A stretch of 64,000 nucleotides of DNA from Sepioteuthis lessoniana (Eukaryota > Mollusca > Cephalopoda > Myopsida > Loliginidae), in contig CAUZXS010004329.1 in assembly GCA_963585895.1 (NCBI GenBank), positions 48,501-112,500 on the forward strand. The letters run 5' to 3'. The translations under genes were made by a program, and so were the position numbers. Each line of letters opens with the position of its first letter. Position 1 is the stretch's first letter. This document shows, one piece after another, positions 1 through 11,640 of the stretch. Under the pieces are notes generated by a model. That model saw only the letters and a list, made by a program, of their open reading frames with translations, had not been told where the DNA came from and searched no databases.

Positions 1-1059
1 AGGTTGCACTTGTTTGACATTAATGTTTCGATATTTTGTATTATTCTAAATATTGCTATAAATTTATGTCAAAGGACATAAAGATCCTCTTAAAAAAATC
101 TTGTATTGTTAAAACTGCTAAAGATGAATGTATTCATATGAAGTCAGATATATTCAAAATGTGATATTTTTGCTAAGGATTTTTTTTGTATGTGTTAAGG
201 GGTGTTCTTGTAAGGTGAGTGGATAGCACAACTTCTACTTTCTACACTGTTGGAAATAGATTTCAGAGTACTGTCTTCCATGTTAAATTTATGACAAAAT
301 GCATTGTCAAATAACTTTGAATAGCTGATATGAATTTTGATGACACTTCTATCAAGTAAGGTTTAGTTGAATCACACCTATAACTCCCCCTTTATGTTGT
401 CTTCAATCTGCTGGTACTATGTTCGTTGCTATTGTTATTCACTATTAATGCTAATAGTGAGTTGTGATAAAAATAAAGATTAAAGAAAATATTAGTCAAT
501 AGTAATTGACATGCTTCACCCTATAAAAAATGTCTTCAGCATTTTTGTTTGATTTAAAAAATATATATATATTTTTGGTGATTCAGTAAAAATTGTATTT
601 CATTTTACTAGTTTTCACATCTTTCTTGGCAAATTCATCATTTTCACTTTATATTCAAGATGTGCCATAGCAGAAGCTGTAAGATATATTAATTCCCCAT
701 TTAGAAACAAAACTGTTAATGATTGAATGGTAAAATTTTGTAGCATTTTTTTTTGTCATCTTTAAATGAAGCATCATTAATGGATAAATTTGACTTGTTT
801 TCTTTTATCTTTTAATCTTTATTTGCTTTTTTATTTTTTTTATTGCAGCTCACTTGGACTATCAATTTACTTTTAGGTTGTGTGTGGGGGGATTGATCAC
901 TCTGTAAGGTGATTGTGTTCCTGAAATCTATTACATGGCTATGATCAAGATGAAAATCACAAAATACGGAACAACTAAATAAATCACTGGACAATTATCT
1001 AGTCAATCCAATTTCTATTTAATTCTAAACAAGGGATCAATTCCAAAGTTTATTTGAGA
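1..1059. other. AT-rich non-coding stretch
   Basis: I see no gene, recognisable repeat or RNA here. It holds short A/T runs and a small (TA)n tract near 560-575. The short open frames have no domain-like composition. Confidence 0.5.
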
Positions 1060-1262
1060 TATATATATAATCATCATGTTGTGTTGCGAGCATGGATTTC
1101 CCTGACTCTTCTCTCCATTCATCTCTATTGTCCATCTCATTTGGCAGGTCATCCCATGTCTGTATAGAGCTGTTGTAGATAGGTTCTGGCTGGACATCCA
1201 ACACCTGCTCATTTGTGTGAAGGAGTCCACGTGAGAATGTTGCTTATGAGCTCGCCCTTACT
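1060..1262 (-). mobile_element. 3' fragment of an RTE-like LINE (5'-truncated)
   Basis: The minus strand, read across small frameshifts, matches the C-terminal end of the LINE at 38233-41400. It begins with a counterpart of ELISDVLLW, continues through a degraded ARTYIQQL block and a DLPNEMDNRDEWREE block, and ends in a GAT/TA-rich tail near 1060. Only the last ~65 codons survive, as expected for a 5'-truncated non-LTR insertion. It is a dead copy, more diverged than the long copy. The 71-codon frame in it is a relic, not a host gene. Confidence 0.7.
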
Positions 1263-1448
1263 CATCCATCAGTGTCCCGCATGTCTTGTTTGTCTGATTT
1301 GAATGGTTTTCGAGATGGAGGTAGGCGACTGTATAACTGCTATTTTGTGGAATATTGCTTCCAGGATTTGTTCAACATGGGTTATAACATTCTTGTGCAG
1401 TTGCCGTCAAGCTTTTTCTCCTTGTGCTCAGTCAGCGTCCATGTGGTG

Positions 1449-1449
1449 C

Positions 1450-1482
<33 letters not shown>

Positions 1483-1632
1483 GTTATCCACAGACAGATC
1501 TGTTTCGTTCTATCAGAACTCATCAGTGCGGCTGGACTGGCTAGATTCCCGAAGCTGGGATCGAAACCCTGTTGACTCAAATGCCAATCCAAGATTCTAC
1601 CACTCAGCCATGAGGAAACCAGTGCAAGCGAA
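1449..1632 (-). mobile_element. tRNA-derived SINE, family E, with hammerhead ribozyme and (GATA)n tail
   Basis: Read on the minus strand from about 1632, the element opens with a tRNA-like head. It has an A-box-like TGGCTGAGTGGTAGA (around 1607-1593) and a B-box-like GGGTTTCGATCCC (around 1570-1558). A ~25-base linker follows, then the hammerhead fold at 1531-1488, then a tail of GATA repeats (plus-strand ATCT repeats, about 1449-1481). Pol III promoter boxes plus a simple-repeat tail are the usual SINE layout. The body is unusually short, about 180 bases including the tail. No clear target-site duplication was found. Confidence 0.75.
1488..1531 (-). ncRNA. hammerhead ribozyme (type I, minimal)
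   Basis: On the minus strand all invariant hammerhead parts occur in order. Stem I 5' strand CCGCA (1531-1527) pairs with TGTGG (1492-1488), with one G-U wobble. The core CTGATGA is 1526-1520. Stem II GTTC (1519-1516) and GAAC (1510-1507) pair around the loop TGATA. Then comes GAAA (1506-1503). Stem III is the self-complementary ACAGATCTGT (1503-1494), followed by the cleavage-site C (complement of 1493). Predicted self-cleavage is between the bases complementary to 1493 and 1492. Stem III has no proper loop, which in known minimal hammerheads weakens the monomer and favours dimers. The fold is seen in the sequence; activity is inferred. Confidence 0.8.
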
Positions 1633-1789
1633 GGAAATTTAAACGGTTATGAATCACAATTGTGATTGTTTACATATATCCGCTTAACGGCTACCGAGAG
1701 CTCAATTCATATGAAGAGCCTTGCATATACGCTAATGGCAACACAATTACTTCATTCGCTAGAGAGCTCAACCCTACAGGGGTAGGGGA

Positions 1790-1835
<46 letters not shown>

Positions 1836-1945
1836 GATAGATTGTGGTGAATCTGACAAGATGATAAAAATAAGTGGAAAGATGGATAAATTAAACACTA
1901 ACAATAGTAGTAGTTATATTTCATTCCTGTTTATTCAAAGAACTT

Positions 1946-1990
<45 letters not shown>
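1633..1990. repeat. unclassified segment with two (TA)n microsatellites
   Basis: Positions 1640-1790 are less AT-rich and read like a degraded repeat (two near-copies of a GAGAGCTCAA motif), but I cannot place it. TA repeats fill about 1795-1832 and 1951-1983. The second runs into a short CA tract that abuts the mariner element at 1991. Confidence 0.5.
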
Positions 1991-1992
<2 letters not shown>

Positions 1993-2892
1993 TGGTGCAT
2001 TAAATAAGTTTCCAGACTTTTTTGTACAGGCATTTAAAATTATCATAGACTCTAGAAAATTCAGTATGTTATTGCTATACATCTTATGGGATGACTGACC
2101 AATTTTTATGATTTCAGGTTCAAATGAACAGCTACAGCTCGAATTGGAATACACCCTACTAAAACCTGATTGTCACAGCTGGTGAATTTCAAAAATGCAA
2201 TCAGGACATGAGGACACTTTAGAAGAACGATATGCAATAAATTTCTGTTTAAACTTGGAAAAATGTCATAGAAACGTATGGAAAGCTTCAGACTGCTTTT
2301 GGAGCATCTTGCATGAATCGAGCATCAGTTTTTGAGTAGCATAAGAGATTCAAGGAAGGCAGGGAATTTGTGAGGGATGATGAGAGGTGGGGGAGGAGTA
2401 AGGAAGTCAATAGACCAGAGTTAATTGGTTAAAGGGTTAGGGTTACTATGTTGAGGTTTTAAGGGAGTTCAGGAAGAGATTCCTTGGGAAGAGGCCAGCA
2501 CTCTTCAAATCGGGTCAGTGGCATTTCTACCAGGGCAATGCACCAGTCCACAACTCCATCCTTGTCACAGACTATTTGACCAAGGTGGGCATCAAGGCAG
2601 TTCTTCACTGTCCCTATAGTCGAGACCTTGCTCCCTGTGGCTTTTGGTTATTCCCTAAGCTCAGAGGCTGTCATTATGAGACATTTGAGGAGATGAAAGA
2701 GGCTGTGATGAAGGTCATTGACACGCTGACACAAGAGGACTTCCATGGGGCCTTCCAGAAGTTGTTGGAACGGTACAACAAGTGCATTGCAGCCGGAGGA
2801 GATTACTTCGAAGGGGACTAAAGTTTCATGTGTGTACCATCAATAAAAGTGCCCATACGAAAAAAGTCTGGAAACTTATTTAATGATCCTCG
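1991..2892 (+). mobile_element. mariner-type element, internally deleted (copy 1)
   Basis: The ends are imperfect inverted repeats. The left end starts CATGGTGCATTAAATAAG and the right end, reversed, starts CGAGGATCATTAAATAAG. Both continue with TTTCCAGACTTTTTT. TA follows on the right (2893-2894); the left TA is masked by a CA microsatellite. At about 0.9 kb it lacks roughly a third of a full mariner (usually ~1.3 kb). The internal deletion junction at about 2459-2490 is the same as in copy 3 (35354-36252), so the two descend from one already-deleted parent. It cannot move on its own but may have been mobilised in trans. Confidence 0.85.
2195..2821 (+). pseudogene. mariner transposase relic (copy 1)
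   Basis: This encodes the remains of a mariner transposase. After ATG at 2195 an N-terminal helix-turn-helix region is readable with a frameshift (LEERYAINFC, then CMNRASVFE, HKRFKEGREF, DDERWGRSKEV). The coding then jumps to the catalytic C-terminal part: FKSGQWHFYQGNAPVHNS has G where the second catalytic Asp should be, followed by DLAPCGFWLFPKLRG, where the third Asp of the D,D34D triad is also changed (CGFW instead of CDFW). It ends YNKCIAAGGDYFEGD at 2821. The first catalytic Asp region is deleted. With two substituted catalytic residues, a deletion and stops, it is dead. Confidence 0.85.
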
Positions 2893-3189
2893 TAAAACCC
2901 TAATCAAGTCTATCAATCTTTGTCTTCAAAACAGATAAGTTGAACTATTTTGCATTATTCCTGATAGAGGCAGTAGACAAGAACTGCTTGCTCATATTCT
3001 CTCAACTGCGAGTAAATGTACTAAAAACAGTTCTTTTAAAACCTACATTACCCTATTATGTAACATTATAGCAATGATTAGTGTGGATTGGGAATGTAAA
3101 AGAAAAACGTAAGCTCTTGGTAAGATTTGATATTGTATCTCTTTTGTTATGAGAAGGCCTGGTTAAATATTTCAGCTGCTGTACCAATT

Positions 3190-3470
3190 GAGCTATAAAG
3201 AGGAGACACTCCAAATGTAATGGTTATCATTGAAATGGAAACAGTGACCCGAGTTGAAATCCACTTTACACTCATGTCTTTGGGAAAGGCATGAATCCAT
3301 TTGTTTTCTTCCCAGCTATGTGTAAACAGTAGGGAAGACTGAGTTCTTTGGTCTTGGTTAGGCAACCAGTCTAGAATGAAAACTGGATTCAAACTATGAA
3401 TACTTTGTTTAAAGATTGACCTTGTGTCACATCCTGTCCTTGGTAAAGGAGTTGAGTAAATATATACAAA
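3190..3470 (+). mobile_element. SINE family A copy
   Basis: Family A has a tRNA-like head (degraded A box TGTAATGGTTA and B box GAGTTCAAATCC). The body includes TGGGAAAGGCATGAATCC, then GCTATGGGTAAATAGTAG and GGCAACCAGTCTAGGAG, and the 3' segment is ATTGACCTTGTGTCACATCC. This copy shows all parts in order and ends near a TAAATATATAC tail. It is diverged but close to full length (~280 bases). Confidence 0.75.
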
Positions 3471-3609
3471 AAGCTTATCCTTTATTATTTCCAACATGTA
3501 CATTGATGAGTTATGATTTTAAAAAAAAAGAGGATTGGGATCTACTAAAAATAAAAATAAAAGGAAATACTAATAAAATTCTGGTTTCAGAAATTTGTAA
3601 GTAGAGATT

Positions 3610-3925
3610 TCAGTTCAGAAATAAAAGAGAAAATTTGGCTCAACTTGTTAATGATAAAGATTTGAAGGTTGTTGTAGAAAATGATCCAAAAATCTGTCAA
3701 ATAGCTCACAGCAAACTCCAGTGTATCAATTGGAACTAATTCAAATCATTTTAGTGATTGGCAAGAAAAACAAGTCCAATAAATAGGTTTCATTTGAATT
3801 CAATGAAAAACAAATCAGAGGCCTGCAGCATGAAATTGATCTGTTTTTGTGCCATCACTTGTGATGAAAAGTGGATTTTGTATAATAACCAGAATAGATA
3901 TATGTAATGGCAGGTAGCTAATGAG
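3610..3925 (+). pseudogene. fragment of a second mariner lineage (transposase around the first catalytic Asp)
   Basis: Frame-shifted translation gives NENLAQLVNDKD and a downstream block ITCDEKWILYNNQNR with nearby WQVANE. This matches the mariner region around the first catalytic Asp (the usual form is TGDEKWILYxN followed by QW). The family, of the Hsmar1/cecropia type, differs clearly from the element at 1991-2892, whose counterpart is ESWIYCYDP. No TIRs were recognised. Stops and frameshifts make it an old relic. Confidence 0.65.
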
Positions 3926-4494
3926 AATCAAAAACATTAACATTTAAAAAGTTTTTTTTACTGTGACCATATTGATACTTAATTTTTTGTATATGGTTTG
4001 AATTTTTATTTCATTTGTTTAGTTCCATAGATTTTCTGTAAAACTGCAATATTTCTAATATTGTCGTTTTATGAATTGTCTTAAAATTTTTAGTTTTACT
4101 TTATGACCTGTGAATCTATTAGGTTCCTATTGTGGCAATGATCTGAGATTTTATTTAGGAATGAGTGACAGATTCTTATTGCATTTCCTTGATTTTGTTA
4201 CATTGAAATTTTGGATGATTAAAGTGATATTGAGTGTGAATATAGGACCTGCAAATTGGACTGGAGATTATTCTATTCACTAGTTTAGAGGATTTATTTT
4301 TTCTGTAAAACTTCAATATGTAATCTTGTGTATATTAGCTTTGATATGTAATGTTAACATTTATAGTGTTATAATTGTATGCAGTATTATTGCATTTTTT
4401 TGTTTATTGCTTTATCAGCTTTTCCATCTGAAATATGATTTCTAACAACAGCAAAAATCAATACTTATTCACAAGTTCTTTATTTTATAGATTT

Positions 4495-4870
4495 TTGGCT
4501 TTGTTGGGTTTTATGGCATATCAACCATTGTTGGTTATTTAATGCCAAATCCTGTTTTTACAAATCATATATTTAATATATATGTAAACTTATTTTGTTG
4601 ATACACACTGTTAAATGATCAAACAATTCTATTTCGCAGAGGCCATTTGTTTGAATGTCAGTTCTATTTGACCCATAGATAGGACCCTATCAGGTGCTAC
4701 CACTCCAGGTCAGAATGGACCTGGGAGAGATGACAATGGAGGAGTACTCTGCATTCTCAAATCTTCATCATCAGATTGTTTAATGTCATATCCAGGACAC
4801 TTATTGGAAAAGTCTTACTGCTCTTCAGAGATACAATCATGGTAGTTTACTGCTCCAGACGACTGGGCTT
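4495..4870 (-). mobile_element. retroposon family C copy (subtype a)
   Basis: Family C, read 5' to 3', starts CTGTCGGCTGGGGCTGTAG and continues ATACACTGACTGCATC. It contains TGACACTAAACTGCATCTG, TGTGGAGTACTCCTTCATTG and GGGTCAAATAGATCTGTT, and ends with a hairpin (GGCATTAAATAACC, loop, GGTTGATATGCC) plus a short tetranucleotide tail. This minus-strand copy holds the head (to ~4868) and the terminal hairpin (4519-4549) with few of the internal ~70-base repeats. Confidence 0.75.
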
Positions 4871-5139
4871 TATAGATTTTTGCTATTAAAAAAGTTAGCA
4901 AAATCATTGCACCTTTTCATTAGAGAATTTGTTCTTTCTATATTAAGCTCATTTGGATGAATTTTCTCATCTTTGTGTTTTTATTATATTTTTAGGCTGC
5001 TGTTTCTTCTGGCCTTCCTTAAATGTCTGTTGTATTTAGAATATATGTCTGTAAAGTAGGTTTTTTTCTTTCATAAATATCAAATCTAGTGGTTCTCCTT
5101 GTTAGTTCTTGGTACTATTTTCCCAAAATGATCTTTAGA

Positions 5140-5425
5140 GGTGCTGGATATAATGGTTAAGAAATAGGCATGATAAGCTAAGTTCAAATCCTAGATGAGG
5201 CTATTTGCATTTCACTTTGTGCCAATGCTTTGGGAAAGGCATGAATCCCTCTGTTCTCTCCCCAGCTATGGGTAAATAGAGCAGACTGAGTTTTTTAACC
5301 ATGGTATGGCAACCAGTCTGAGAGAAAGAAAACTCTGAATTCTAACTAGATTTATTTCACTTAAAAATTCATCTTTTATTGCATCCTGCTTGTGACAGAG
5401 GGGTTGTGTAAAAACATACTTTACT
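5140..5425 (+). mobile_element. SINE family A copy
   Basis: Near full length: a tRNA-like head with TATAATGGTTAAG and GTTCAAATCC, the GGGAAAGGCATGAATCC core, AGCTATGGGTAAATAGAGC, a GGCAACCAGTCTG block, and the TTGCATCCTGCTTGTGACAG 3' segment. Confidence 0.75.
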
Positions 5426-5714
5426 ATCTCTTTTTATACAAAATTATAATGTAAGCAAACTGGGTTTATTTTTTATGCTGTCATATAAAATATACTTTGA
5501 AACAGTTCCTTTAAAAACCTGTTTTCTATATTAACTATGAAATATACATTTTGAATCCTTTAATCCAAGATTTCCTTGTCAGAAAGAAATGATAGATTAA
5601 TATTCAACATGCTTTAATTTGAAATACATTCAGACATAAGTGTTCAAGGTGTGATGTTGTTTGGCATGGATTCAATAGGCAAGTGAATTGTCTTGATGTT
5701 ATTATATCAGCTTT

Positions 5715-5762
5715 ATTCTGCTAAAAAATTGACCTTATGTTACATCCTGGGTGAATACATAC
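5715..5762 (+). mobile_element. SINE family A, 3' end only
   Basis: Only the family A 3' segment is present (AATTGACCTTATGTTACATCC followed by GGGTGAATAC). This is consistent with a strongly 5'-truncated insertion. Confidence 0.55.
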
Positions 5763-8010
5763 CTATGTATCCTCCCACAATTCCTCTGCATGACTGTTGA
5801 ACTCATGAGCTTCCAGGGAGACTGATGAATTTCACCAGTGCTTGATTTTTTAAAATTTATTTATCTATTGAAAAAAATTTTTTTGTCATATTCTAAAGGT
5901 CACTGAGGTGGTGTTCATTCTTGGAATTTCAAATTGTTTTTTTTTTTTTTTTTTATCAGTGGCTTCCATATGTTATTAACATCTATAGTTGGTCTACTGT
6001 TTGGATGATTTCAGCATCACATTTGTGCTGGTTCTTTTAAATGCCTGATTTTTCCCATGTTGTTTTATGCTCTCCATGCAGGATCATCTGTACCAAGTTC
6101 CCTGGAACTAAGTTCAACATGGGGATCAGGTGTGCAGAAACTCTGTGGGAGAACATATAGGTGGTCTGGGGAAAGAGAATTCTGAGAACTCCTAAGGAGA
6201 GGCACCTGGTGTAACATATATAGGAAAGGAAGCACTATGCTCCATCAAATCAATGTTTGACATTCCAAATATGACAGATACCTGAGGAAGACTGGAAGGC
6301 ACGGCAGCTAAGACTTGTGATTAAAGAAAAAGACAAGGAAATAAGTCTGAAGGAACTAATATAAATGATTACAAAATCTCGTGTACCCCCATCCCTTCCC
6401 TCCCCCCAAAAGGCAAAAAAACACTGGCAACTAAAAGATTTGCACTTCATAAAAAATATAAAATTATATATTGGAACTATCATTTTTACTTAATTCATTA
6501 TATATGATCAACAGCATTTAATTCTTCTGATTCTAATTTGAATAAGTTTGCCTTATAGGCTAAGATACTTAATTTAGGTTCATATGTTGGTCTTTTTTTC
6601 AATGGTCTAACAATTCAAAATGTGAAAGTTTACATTCACAAAGCTGCTTCTAAATGAAATTAAATATCATCTGAAAGTTGTTTTAAAACACATTTGGGGT
6701 TTAACAGAGACAGTTTCTTATTGTATGTTTTTTTCTTTATATTTATATGCAAGTATAAGATTTTCAAATAGCAGGTTATTCAGTGCTGTGAATGTAATGA
6801 TCTGTCTATCTTATTTGTATTTATTTTTTTATATATGTGCACGCACACACACACGATTGGTATTTTTAAATTAATAAGATTCCTTGTAGGATGTTTAGTT
6901 AGGAAGATTAAAAAAAAAAATCTCTATCCACAGGCTTTTTATATCATCACTTTGACTCACATTGTTGGATGACATGATCAGTAGAATTGTTCCCCCCCCC
7001 AAGTGTTAAAATTGTTTCCTATTCAAATTCTTTCTACCTTTTTCCTAGTTTACTTTCTTATAACAGAATTCCCAATGTTTTGGATTTATATTACTGTAAT
7101 GAAGAGTTATAGAGAAAAGAAAGGGTGCCCGATTTCTATTTTTTTTTTTTTTTTTATTTATTTTTATTTTTTTATTTTTTTTTTTAGAACAGTGTCCATC
7201 AACCTCTTTCTTTCTTTCTGCTCCTGCATCAATCAGCAAGCACTTTGTGGACACTGTTTGTGTTAGAAGTTGCTCTTTTGGGATGCCAAGTGCACCTGTA
7301 ATGGTTATTTATAACCTTGATGTACCGATACTGCCTCCTCCTTCTTCCTTTCTACCAGAATACACCAGCCACTGGAACATTTGTGTCACTCTTATCCTAT
7401 GACTCATTATAACAGCTGCTATTCTTAGTAGGAAAATTCTTTTTTGGAACAACTGATTTTATTTTCATGTCTTGCAGCTGGCTTTTTATAACACATTAGC
7501 TGTAATAAAGATTCATGGTAGATGTGTGTACTTTTCATGCATATTCATCAACAAAATAAAATAAAAGCATCCAAAGGATTTTTGGTGTCTGGCTGATTAA
7601 AAACAAAAATTTATATATCTACTTTTTCAATCATCATCAGTAGTTTTTTTATTTAATTTTTTAAAATTTTTTATTATTAAATCTTGTATATCAAACTTGA
7701 TTACTAGAGCACTAAAACTTTAACACTTCAAACCAATTTTATCATTTTATTCTTGTGTTGCTTATGTAATATGATTAAGGAAATATCAAATTTAAACTGG
7801 ATGAAAAGTGATGCCAAACTTTAACTTAGAGGTAAAATTTAGCAAATGATAAATTTTCAGTTTATTTTTTCGTGATCATTATAAAAGGGGTTGATTTATA
7901 AATTTGTTTTTATTCTTTACCAAAAGTTAATAATTAGCCGAAGTACTCCTCTACAGTGGGGTAAAAAGTTCAAGACTCATTTTAAAAAAAAAAGTCTTTG
8001 TTACCAATTG
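5763..8010. other. AT-rich non-coding stretch with homopolymers
   Basis: No gene seen. It holds T runs (5936-5954, 7140-7185), a short CA tract at 6845-6855 and a C run at 6992-7001. Positions 6060-6220 and 7265-7400 are less AT-rich and may be old repeats that I cannot name. The open frame at 7003-7266 is driven by a T run. Confidence 0.5.
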
Positions 8011-8016
8011 AACATT

Positions 8017-8105
8017 TGTCCTAAACGTGTGGGCTCCTGAATTCAACATGAAACTCCTAAAGAAAGCCGAAGGATATATTGTCCGAAACGTGAGTAATAA
8101 CAATA
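8017..8105 (+). repeat. GAAACGT-motif repeat, possible Penelope-like or hammerhead remnant
   Basis: Two copies of a CGAAACGTG-like motif (CTAAACGTGTG near 8022, CCGAAACGTGAGTAA near 8082) flank AAAGAAAGCC. The pattern resembles 3' regions of Penelope-like elements, which often carry hammerhead motifs. Where CTGATGA is expected the sequence reads CTAAAGA, so no working ribozyme is present. The call is an inference from motif resemblance only. Confidence 0.25.
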
Positions 8106-11100
8106 AAGATGAGGTCAATAGTCTGAATATTCTAAATGAAAACCTACATTTTTTAAAGATATTTTGAAGGGGATATTATCCTATGAAAAATTTTCATTTT
8201 ATAGAGAAATATATTTTCAAGTCATGCTTAAGAAATTTATCAATTTAAAGACTTTTTGTTTTTTGACCTGATTGTTCTATCATAATGCAATTATTTTATA
8301 TCTTCAACTTGACAAACAACTTATAAATCTAAGTATTAATGTTTTATTGAATATGAATAATTATTTTAGTGAGATAAATAATTTGGAAATTTAAATTCTA
8401 TATGATTACAGAAGCGTAGCTTCCTGCTGATTATTATTAAGAGACCCTCTCTCAATGAGACCCCACATTTCCCATGAGAAACAAATTTTGGTAGCTCTAC
8501 ATCAAACTGTTTGTTTATAGAGGATAGACAAACTATTCCCAGTCATTAATGTTTATAATGATAATAGGAACAAGTGTTCAAAATTCAGCAAATTTTCCTT
8601 TTGAAAAATTAAAAAGTAAATAAAATGGTTGATTCAATTACTTCCATTTTGGGTTCAATTAATTTAGGAAGAAAAACTGAAAGATTTATGTTCTGATTAT
8701 TTCTTGTAATTTAATTTTTGTGGGGAATGATGCCTTATTTAATAGTTTGAACTTAAAATTTTTATAAAGTCTAATAATTCATTTCTACATTCTACAGTTG
8801 ATGAAACACAAAACAGTAAATAAAATTGATCAAGGACAACAGTAATGTTCTTTTCTTCATTTGTATATAGAAAACAATTAAGAAAAATCCTAATAGATTT
8901 TATCTGTGAATAAGTACTGCTGGGAAATAATTTTACTTACTTGAGATAACTAAATGATGGCTGTACTAAGATAGTTATAGTATTTTAATATAAATGTAGA
9001 TTTTTTTCCTCCCCCTCAAGTCAATCATTAAATTTGTTGCTTCAAATCATTTACTCAACTTTTTGTTATATTTTTATTTTTACGATTCCATTAATTATAT
9101 CTTTATTTATAGCCTAGTTTTTGTCTTGAATTTTTATTTACTTATTTTATTTTTTACACCTACCTTTCCCTCCCATTTCCATTTGTTATTTGTTTAGATC
9201 AACATCTGATTGGTTTAAAAATAGGTCAGCAGCTGAGCTTTTTCCTTTTCTTATTTTTTTATTTTTTTTATTTGCCAAACATTCTGACAATATTTGTGAT
9301 GCTTCTGTTAGTTGCCTTTCAGCCATATATAATGGTAAATGCTTCAATATTTGGCTGCAGTGTGTGTATGTGTGTCTATGAAATCTGTTGGGGGGGGGGA
9401 GAGGATATACAATATTATATACATCATAGAACGGTGAAAGAGCTTGGAAATATTTCTCCTATAAATTTATGCGAATAAGTTTGTTAGTTGCTATCATCTT
9501 GGTATAAAAAGCTAAGAAAAAATAAATATATATCTTAAACTAGTGGATTGTTTGGATATTTTCAATGATTTACTTTCATAGCTGTTCATCATAAGGTACC
9601 TTTATGACTGTAGATAGCTTAAGTGAATTTATTTCCAAATTTTTTGCAATATTATATTGTAGATATGCTCTGTAATGAGCATTTATTGATTAAAGTTTTT
9701 TAAAAACCTTTTTTAAAAAAATGGTGTTATAATTAATTAATTGATTGTAATCTTTAATAATGACTACAGGTACAAATCAATAAAAAAAAACTTAATTAAC
9801 CATTACTGATAACCAGAAAATGTAAAATTCTAGAAGATTTAATTTGAATTTTATATTAAATATTACAAAAAGAAAATGTGAAATTTAAAAAAATTCTCAA
9901 CTTATTTTCCTTACTAACTATAATATATACTACAAAAACCATTTGTAACTATTCATGTGTATATGAAATATCAAAAATGATTATGGGGCAAATAAATGAG
10001 ACTTTGGTTTAGTTGTAAGTTTGGAATTATGCTCATATCTAAACTATTTTCCTTTATATTTCTCTAATTCTTGCAAGGAGACTTTCTTAATACAGCATAA
10101 TTTATTAAAGAAGTTATTTAATATTTGATAACTTCATAATCCTAATTACTTCTACAATGGTATTGAGAAAATCTTTGATATATCACAACAAAAGGATCCA
10201 ATAGAGCTATTTTTTTTTTAAATACTAATCAGGTTTTTCTATAAAACAATGTTTATTTCATTGAGACAAACTATCATCTTTGAAGTCTCTAATTAAATTA
10301 TTTTCCATTAAGCTATGCCAACAAAAACATATAGAGTAAAAAATGTTTTTAACAAAAATGAAATGATTTGTGATAAAATTTTATTTATTAAAATTTTTAA
10401 AAAGTGATCTTTTAAGAAAATCCAAAATGTGCATAAATTTATGATAAAGTTTTTGATATTATATAGTGTTGTTAGATTTAAATTACAAAATAGAAATGTA
10501 CATTTTCTTAAAACAAACCCAAAACAGGTTATTATGTCTTAAATGACAGATTATGGTCAAATGTTTGCAAGATATGTACAAAACAGCTGTATTATATATT
10601 ATGGTTTTCAAGGAAAATAATTTTTTGAATTTTAAGCTTTTTTTATTCTTTAGATTAAGTTTTTTTTTTTTCTTTTTTTCTTTTTTTTTTTTTAAGTATC
10701 ATTTGATATAAAATTTTACATTTTCTTGTTATCAGTAATGATTAATTATAAATTTTTTTAATTGGATGGTATAATTTTTACTTATTATGTTGATGATGGT
10801 GTCTATTGTGTGTATATTGCTTGAATTAATCTGTTTTCCAGTATGTTTTGACATAATCTGTTAAATGCCATTTTTGTTTGTGTAAAATATTTATTCAGTA
10901 TTTACTTTTCTATTTATATTTTATACAAATTAAACAACCACACAAGAATATTGTTAAAAAATATTCCATCTGCTGATGGAAATCCTAAAAAGAAAATCCA
11001 AATTATGGATCTAAAATAGAAAACACTTGGAAGCCTTTTATGACCAATTATAATTTGATTATATTATTATAAAACTAGTTATTTCTTGTGAAAAGTTAAT

Positions 11101-11392
11101 ATATTCAATTTTTTGAGAGATTAATTTTTATTTATTTATTTTTTTTTAAGAAAAGAAATTAAATGACTTATTTACATATATTTACTGTCAGTTTTTTTAG
11201 TGACCATTTTTTTTTGTTATGGTAACATGATACGTACTTTGTTGAACATGCTTTATTATTATAAAAAAGGATTTTCTAATCATTCAATTTTTCCCTCTCT
11301 TTGTAATGGAATATTATGCCATTGAAAAGTTATCTATCTACATATTATGCTATATATTTATGTATGTTTTACATGTAGTGGTATGATGGCAT
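8106..11392. other. AT-rich non-coding stretch
   Basis: No coding region, RNA gene or clear repeat boundary recognised. Positions 8410-8545 are slightly GC-richer (CTCTCTCAATGAGACCCCAC) and may be an old element end. T runs lie at 10660-10693 and a G run at 9389-9398. Confidence 0.5.
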
Positions 11393-11640
11393 TTGTTAGT
11401 CTTGCAAGACAGTTTCTTCTTAAAGTTTCTTCTCTCTACACCATTGATGTTATCCAAAAGAAGAGCAGGGATCAACAGAGCTTGGCACTTGTATTATTAC
11501 AGAAATTACCAAAATAAGCTTGAAGATAACGTCTTAGTGCTTCTTGCTCTTGACTTTGAATTGAGTTATCCTTTGCCTGGACTGTTTATCCACTAAGGCT
11601 TGTGAGAGCCTGGTCTGTTCTACCATTTTGCTTAAAATTG
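11393..11640. other. GC-richer island, unclassified
   Basis: About 250 bases stand out from the AT-rich surroundings. The minus strand has a short open frame reading VEQTRLSQALVDKQSRQ, and the plus strand a 67-codon frame. Neither matches a protein I recognise. A decayed transposable element is more likely than an exon, since no splice signals frame it. Confidence 0.35.

Noticed and set aside
1424-1642. Three overlapping plus-strand frames
   Set aside because: They translate the ATCT microsatellite and the antisense of the family E SINE with the ribozyme.
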